Source: Planctomycetota bacterium
GTDB lineage: Bacteria > Planctomycetota > UBA11346
DNA length: 5,668 nucleotides
Assembly (NCBI GenBank): GCA_013816415.1
Contig: JACDEN010000215.1
Location: forward strand, 1 to 5,668
Direction of reading: 5' to 3'
A program made the position numbers and the translations under genes. The notes below the pieces were generated by a model, which saw only the letters and a list, made by a program, of their open reading frames with translations, was not told the origin of the DNA and searched no databases. Position 1 is the stretch's first letter; every line of letters starts with the position of its first letter. Positions 1 to 5,668 of this stretch are shown here, piece by piece.

Positions 1-2700
<2,700 letters not shown>

Positions 2701-2704
<4 letters not shown>

Positions 2705-2844
2705 GCCCACATCCTACGGGATTCGGGGCCCCTGTCAGTTGGAGTATCGCCATCAGGGCGATACCCCAACAACGCGCCTCCGGCGCTGCCCCCTGACGGC
2801 AGGGTCTGGGCAAGAGGCATTGGGATTGAAACCGGTGGATTCAT
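2701..2844 (-). CDS. Possible 47-aa small ORF overlapping the kinase start by GTGA
   Basis: An ATG at 2842-2844 opens 47 codons ending in TGA at 2701-2703, which overlaps the kinase GTG (2702-2704) in a GTGA arrangement typical of translational coupling. The predicted peptide starts MNPPVSIPMPLAQ and is rich in Pro and Gly, with no membrane segment and no domain I recognise. The only ribosome-site hint is a GAG directly before the ATG, which is too close to be convincing. The 14-bp dyad lies inside it, and an open frame of this length is common by chance at this GC content. It is listed as a weak candidate, either a leader peptide or noise. Confidence 0.2.
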
Positions 2845-2902
2845 CTCGATCCCGAAAATGTCGGGGATTGCCGAAGCCGGATCCAGAGCGGGTCCGCGGC
2901 CG
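2705..2902. other. Intergenic region between the F protein and the kinase
   Basis: This 198-nt gap holds the strong dyad at 2738-2770, the palindrome GGGGCCCC at 2725-2732, a small hairpin with arms 2791-2795 and 2800-2804, and an imperfect hairpin with arms 2849-2855 and 2861-2868 (one bulged base, 5-nt loop). The last lies 35 nt downstream of the F-protein stop and could help end or stabilise that transcript, but it has no clear U-run. I find no convincing -35/-10 pair. It is the largest gap here and the likeliest place for separate control of the kinase. Confidence 0.55.
2738..2770 (-). promoter_or_regulatory. 14-bp inverted repeat upstream of the kinase (RNA hairpin or operator)
   Basis: The arms 2738-2751 and 2757-2770 are reverse complements apart from one position (2743 against 2765), with a 5-nt loop. 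In minus-strand RNA the odd pair becomes G-U, so the whole 14-bp stem can form. It ends 33 nt before the kinase GTG. No U-run follows it, so it is not a standard intrinsic terminator. A 5' leader hairpin or a dimeric regulator's operator is possible. The structure is seen directly; its role is inferred. Confidence 0.6.
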
Positions 2903-3865
2903 CTATGAGTCCAATTCCCGGGCGGTCGAGGAGATCATGTTCACGTAGCCGGACATCATCGAGAAGATGACGATCACGGCGACGAGGATGGCGAGCCCAT
3001 ACGCGATGCCGGCGAGGATCTTGGCGGCCCACATGGTGCGCGAGCGGAAGGATTCCTCCGAGACGACGGCGACCTGGCGCAGGGTCTCCTCGACCTTGCC
3101 GGCGGTTTCGCCGTTGCGGATGAGCTGCATGAGATCGTACGGGAACGGGCAGGTCTCCAAGGCGGAGGTCAGATCCGGCAGGCGGTCGTTGCGCACGTCG
3201 GCTGCGGCCGCAGTCAATCGCGCGGCGACCGCGCGGTTGCCGCACGAGCCGGCCGCGAGCTCGAGCGCGTCCGGCACCAGCATGCCGGCTCCCAACGATG
3301 CGCGCAGGACCGTGCAGGTGTTGGCGAGGATCAGGGGAATGGTGAAGAAGCGCAGCCCGCGTCTGAGCGCGAACCGCGCCGCCAGCCCGCTGCGCTTGGT
3401 CGCGATTCCGACGACGACCATCACGGCGACCACGCCCCACAGTGCGCCCGGCCCCACCAGCACCATCCAGGCCGGCGCGGTGCCGAGGAAGACCGGCGGG
3501 ATCGCCGGCACCATCAGGGCGAAATTCACCAGGATGACCGGATAGATCAGGCGCGCGATCACCAGCGAGCGTAGCGCGATGGCGTGCTCGTAGTGTTCGG
3601 CGATCGTCTGCGCCATCTCGGGCAGCTTGCCGCTCGTCTCGCCGGCCCGGATCAATGCCACCGACAGCGCTGGTTCCTCCGATGCTTCGAGCTGATCGGC
3701 GAGCTGCCCGCCGGTCGCGCAGCCGCGGCTCCATGCAGGCGCGAGCGCGCGGTGGCGGTCGCTGCTGGCGATGCCGGCCATCTCGACCGCCGGAGCGATC
3801 GCGATGCCGGTGCGGTGCACCAGCGCGAGCTGGTGGTAGAAGCGAGCTGCCGACTTCCAGCTCAC
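2903..3865 (-). CDS. GspF/PilC-like inner-membrane platform protein (T2SSF), short orphan form
   Basis: It is related to the polytopic inner-membrane platform protein of type II secretion and type IV pilus machines, which links the assembly ATPase to pilin polymerisation. At 320 residues it carries two T2SSF repeats, about 5-115 and 175-303. Each has the family signature: IRAGETSGKLPEM (72-84) and IRNGETAGKVEETL (249-262). Three hydrophobic segments (about 101-123, 131-153, 286-306) match the usual topology. Typical family members are near 400 residues; the N-terminal stretch that precedes the first repeat is missing here. The GTG at 3863-3865 is the only usable in-frame start downstream of coaD, and it sits just before the first repeat with no visible Shine-Dalgarno site. 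No GspE/PilB ATPase, pilin or secretin is in the window. The gap to coaD is 43 nt, so the two are probably co-transcribed. Fold is confident; the machine it serves is unknown. Confidence 0.88.
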   Translation of the reverse strand: MSWKSAARFYHQLALVHRTGIAIAPAVEMAGIASSDRHRALAPAWSRGCATGGQLADQLEASEEPALSVALIRAGETSGKLPEMAQTIAEHYEHAIALRSLVIARLIYPVILVNFALMVPAIPPVFLGTAPAWMVLVGPGALWGVVAVMVVVGIATKRSGLAARFALRRGLRFFTIPLILANTCTVLRASLGAGMLVPDALELAAGSCGNRAVAARLTAAAADVRNDRLPDLTSALETCPFPYDLMQLIRNGETAGKVEETLRQVAVVSEESFRSRTMWAAKILAGIAYGLAILVAVIVIFSMMSGYVNMISSTARELDS

Positions 3866-3908
3866 GAAACGCGCGCCGGGTGGTCGGAACTCATGAAGCG
3901 TGTACGGA

Positions 3909-4376
3909 TCAGCGGGCCGCGCTGTTGAGCGCCGCCGCGACCGCGGGGGAGACGAGACCGTCGAGGGGCAGCCCGGCCGACCGCGCGAGGCGCACCGCGC
4001 GCCCGCTGAGGTGGGCGTGGGCGTCATCGGCGAGCAGGAACACCGTATCGAGCCCGAGCCGGCGGTGGATGGTCGCCATGGTCGTCTCGTTCTCGAGATC
4101 GGTTCCGCCGCGGATGCCCCGCAGCAGCGCACGCGCTCCGAGGGAGCGCGCGAAGGCGAGGGTGGCTCCGGTATAGGTCGCGACGCGCACGTTGGCGTGC
4201 GCCGCGCACGCATCGCGCAGCAGCTGTTCGCGCACGCGGTCGCCCAACAACGACTGCTTGTCGGGATTCACGCCGACGCCGACCACCACCTGCTCGGCGA
4301 GCGAGGCGGCGCGCCGGATCAGATCGAGGTGCCCGAGATGCGGCGGATCGAAGCTGCCGGGGTAGAGGAGGATCAC
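3909..4376 (-). CDS. coaD: Phosphopantetheine adenylyltransferase (CoaD)
   Basis: It transfers AMP from ATP to 4'-phosphopantetheine, giving dephospho-CoA, the penultimate step of coenzyme A synthesis in the cytosol. The 155-residue length fits the family (E. coli about 159). Visible motifs are YPGSFDP (5-11) leading into the nucleotidyltransferase GH signature (His16), NPDK with Lys40, and RGIRGGTDLENE (86-97) with Arg89 and Glu97 at the positions of the E. coli Arg91 and Glu99. Two departures stand out: the family's TxGH reads HLGH (His13), and the C-terminal serine motif (ISSxxVKE type) reads LSGRAVRL (123-130). HxGH is usual in NadD and other relatives, but the short length and the 86-97 block favour CoaD. 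The start is GTG at 4374-4376, since an in-frame TAG lies only two codons upstream; no clear Shine-Dalgarno site is present and the repeat array occupies that position. Confidence 0.88.
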   Translation of the reverse strand: MILLYPGSFDPPHLGHLDLIRRAASLAEQVVVGVGVNPDKQSLLGDRVREQLLRDACAAHANVRVATYTGATLAFARSLGARALLRGIRGGTDLENETTMATIHRRLGLDTVFLLADDAHAHLSGRAVRLARSAGLPLDGLVSPAVAAALNSAAR

Positions 4377-4474
4377 GTTCTACGTTCTCGGTTCTGCGTC
4401 AGAGAGCCGCCGATGGCCCGCGCGTGTCGCGTACAACGAAGGACGTAGAACGCAGAACGCGGAACGCAGAACGT
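4375..4474. repeat. Two inverted arrays of a 7-nt repeat flanking a 41-nt core
   Basis: On the left, three tandem heptamers of form GTTCTNS occupy 4377-4397, followed by GTC. On the right, GAC is followed by four heptamers of form GYRGAAC at 4445-4472. The arms are mutually complementary: GTTCTGCGTC (4391-4400) pairs with GACGTAGAAC (4442-4451) with one wobble or mismatch, and ACGTTCT (4375-4381) pairs with AGAACGT (4468-4474). One right-arm heptamer is left unpaired. The element fills nearly all of the gap between the HEAT-like gene and coaD, and its left end touches the coaD GTG. It may be an interspersed repeat, an mRNA-processing hairpin or a translational control element; the sequence does not say which. 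Confidence 0.7.
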
Positions 4475-4481
4475 TGGCTGT

Positions 4482-5228
4482 TCACTTGATATCTTCCTCG
4501 ATGCGCGCGATCAGCGCCGCGTCGAGGATCTCTTCGCCGGCGCCGTCGGGGTGGACGACGCGCACGGAGAGCAGGTTGCCATCGGCGTCGGTGCGGCGGG
4601 TGAGGATGTAGCACACCAGGCTGCTGCCGTTCTTGAACACGATGCGGTCGACCTTGCCGAGGTCCTCGGGTGCAGCCTGGATGGGGTGCTTCTTGGGCGA
4701 GGCATCCTCGACCGGTTCCTTGACGGGCTCCTCGGCGCTGTCCTGGTCGGCCGGATCCTTCGGATCGTCCTTGCCATCCTTGCCGACCTTGCCGTCCGCC
4801 TTCTTCTTCGCCTTGTCGGCGGTCTTCTTCGCCTCCTTGGCCATCTTCTCGGCGTCCTTGACCGTCTTCTCCTGCGCCTTCTCGCGACCGCGTTCGGCCA
4901 GCCACGTCGACCAGTCGGTCGGGCTGTCGCCTGACGGATAGTTCGGATAATGGCTCTGGCCGCGCTTGACCGCCGGCTTCAATCCGGTGCGCGCGCGCAG
5001 CGCGAGGATCGCGGCCTCACCAGCCTGACGGTCGGCGACCGCCTGGACGAGCAGCGGCAGCACCACCTCGTCGTCGGGAGCACCCGCCAGGGTCTGCACC
5101 GCCGCGCGTTTTTCGGTGGAGTCGTTGCCCGCCATCGCCTTGGTGAAGTTGTCCACGGCGTCGGACGCGAGCAGCCGACCGGCGGTGAGGGCGAGGGTGA
5201 ACACGATGGCGAGCGGGCGGATTATCAT
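4482..5228 (-). CDS. Exported HEAT-like protein with Lys/Asp-rich linker
   Basis: I do not recognise a named family. The 248 residues divide into four parts. Residues 1-22 are a signal peptide (IVFTLALTAGRLLA then SDA). Residues 24-82 form helical HEAT-like repeats (EKRAAVQTLAGAPDDEVVL, then LVQAVADRQAGEAAILALRA) and lead into a DWSTWL segment, like the W..W ending of HEAT proteins in Planctomycetota. Residues about 112-185 are low-complexity, rich in Lys, Glu, Asp and Ala, probably a charged helix running into a disordered linker. Residues 190-248 are a compact basic/acidic end starting DRIVFKNGSSLVCYI, likely beta-rich. It should act outside the cytoplasm, probably as a scaffold. The ATG at 5226-5228 has AAGG 6 nt upstream. 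It follows the DJ-1-family gene by 19 nt, so the two are likely co-transcribed. Confidence 0.82.
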   Translation of the reverse strand: MIIRPLAIVFTLALTAGRLLASDAVDNFTKAMAGNDSTEKRAAVQTLAGAPDDEVVLPLLVQAVADRQAGEAAILALRARTGLKPAVKRGQSHYPNYPSGDSPTDWSTWLAERGREKAQEKTVKDAEKMAKEAKKTADKAKKKADGKVGKDGKDDPKDPADQDSAEEPVKEPVEDASPKKHPIQAAPEDLGKVDRIVFKNGSSLVCYILTRRTDADGNLLSVRVVHPDGAGEEILDAALIARIEEDIK

Positions 5229-5247
5229 GGCGGACCTTGGGTTGGAA

Positions 5248-5668
5248 TCACGGGAGACGGGTGAGCATGGCTTTGGCTACGTTCGCGGCGACCTCGTCAC
5301 CGGCAAGCTGGCGGGCGAGAGTGAGTCCGAGCGCCAACGCCGTTCCCGGACCCTGACTGGTGGTGAGCGTGCCGTCGACGACCACCGGCTGGTCGCGCCA
5401 GGCGGCGACGTGCGGCTCGACCTGGTCGCGGACCCCGGGGTACGAGGTGACGGTGCGTCCCGCGCCGAGACGGCGGGGGACCAGGGCGGTGACGCTCGCG
5501 CAGATGATCGCCAGGCTCCGTCCGCCCGTGAGCTGACGTTCGACGAGCTCCTGGACGCGGGCGTCCTCGCGGCACACCGCGGCCGAGCCCATGCCTCCGG
5601 GCAGGTACACCAGGTCCCAGGTCTTGGCGAGGGTGGCTGCATCGAGCCGGATGTGCGCTGCCAGGGGT
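5248..5668 (-). CDS. DJ-1/PfpI family protein, YajL-like (N-terminus off window)
   Basis: The family includes cysteine-dependent chaperones, glyoxalase- or deglycase-like enzymes and thiamine-locus proteins; which activity applies here is unknown. The last 139 residues are visible. They show LVYLPGGMGSA, the nucleophile-elbow motif AIICAS with the reactive cysteine at 5500-5502, the strand VTSYPGVRDQ, and TSQGPGTALALGL near the end, which strongly resembles bacterial YajL (TSQGPGTA). The conserved N-terminal glutamate that activates the cysteine in DJ-1 lies off the window and cannot be checked. The reading frame is open to the edge, so the internal GTG at 5608-5610 is not the start; it encodes Val in the middle of the fold. 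The gene is the first of the visible minus-strand series, 19 nt upstream of the HEAT-like gene. Confidence 0.92.
   Translation of the reverse strand, partial: PLAAHIRLDAATLAKTWDLVYLPGGMGSAAVCREDARVQELVERQLTGGRSLAIICASVTALVPRRLGAGRTVTSYPGVRDQVEPHVAAWRDQPVVVDGTLTTSQGPGTALALGLTLARQLAGDEVAANVAKAMLTRLP

Noticed and set aside
2786..2804. Small GC-rich hairpin as a terminator for the F gene
   Set aside because: Only about five base pairs and no following U-run on the minus strand, so it does not meet the pattern of an intrinsic terminator.
2841..3734. A 297-codon minus-strand frame overlapping the F gene
   Set aside because: Arg/Ala/Gly-rich shadow of the T2SSF gene in a second frame, with no hydrophobic segments or motifs.
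2903..4213. A longer 436-residue version of the F protein starting at ATG 4211-4213
   Set aside because: The added N-terminus runs antiparallel to nothing useful: it overlaps coaD in another frame and is an Arg/Ser/Pro-rich string. The T2SSF homology begins only just after the GTG at 3865.
3909..4376. NadD (nicotinate mononucleotide adenylyltransferase), suggested by the HxGH signature
   Set aside because: The protein is 155 residues, shorter than NadD, and carries the CoaD-type RGIR...D...E block and the NPDK motif.
4399..4905. A 168-codon minus-strand frame overlapping the HEAT-like gene and the heptamer repeats
   Set aside because: Shadow frame; its Gly/Arg-rich composition comes from reading the lysine-rich linker out of frame, and its end is the translated repeat array.

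Overview
The window is GC-rich bacterial DNA in which every gene I can support lies on the minus strand, so transcription runs from the right edge to the left edge. In transcription order the genes are: a DJ-1/PfpI-family protein (N-terminus off the right edge); a small exported HEAT-like protein with a lysine/aspartate-rich linker; CoaD (phosphopantetheine adenylyltransferase, coenzyme A synthesis); a short orphan type II secretion/type IV pilus F-type membrane protein; and a large multi-PAS hybrid histidine kinase whose C-terminus runs off the left edge. Gaps are 19, 105, 43 and 198 nt. The first four genes could be one operon; the 198-nt gap makes a separate control point for the kinase likely.

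Organism: high GC, GTG starts, weak or absent Shine-Dalgarno sites and a degenerate HEAT protein ending in a W..W-type motif suggest an uncultivated Planctomycetota-like lineage. This is inferred from style only, and no marker gene is present to confirm it.

Region by region: 1-2704 is the kinase, with order PAS, GAF, PAS, PAS, HisKA, HATPase and the start of a receiver domain. 2705-2902 is intergenic, with a strong 14-bp dyad and a possible 47-codon small ORF that overlaps the kinase start by GTGA. 2903-3865 is the GspF/PilC-like protein. 3909-4376 is coaD. 4377-4481 is intergenic and filled by two inverted arrays of a 7-nt repeat that abut the coaD start codon. 4482-5228 is the exported HEAT-like protein. 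5248 to the right edge is the DJ-1-family protein.

The genes do not form a recognisable dedicated pathway: CoaD is housekeeping, the F protein lacks its usual ATPase and pilin partners here, and the kinase lacks a neighbouring regulator in the window. I see no RNA gene, CRISPR array, insertion sequence or phage gene. I do not see strong evidence for a new system. The most unusual items are the inverted heptamer arrays at coaD, the dyad and small ORF before the kinase, the kinase's degenerate receiver, and the non-canonical CoaD motifs.
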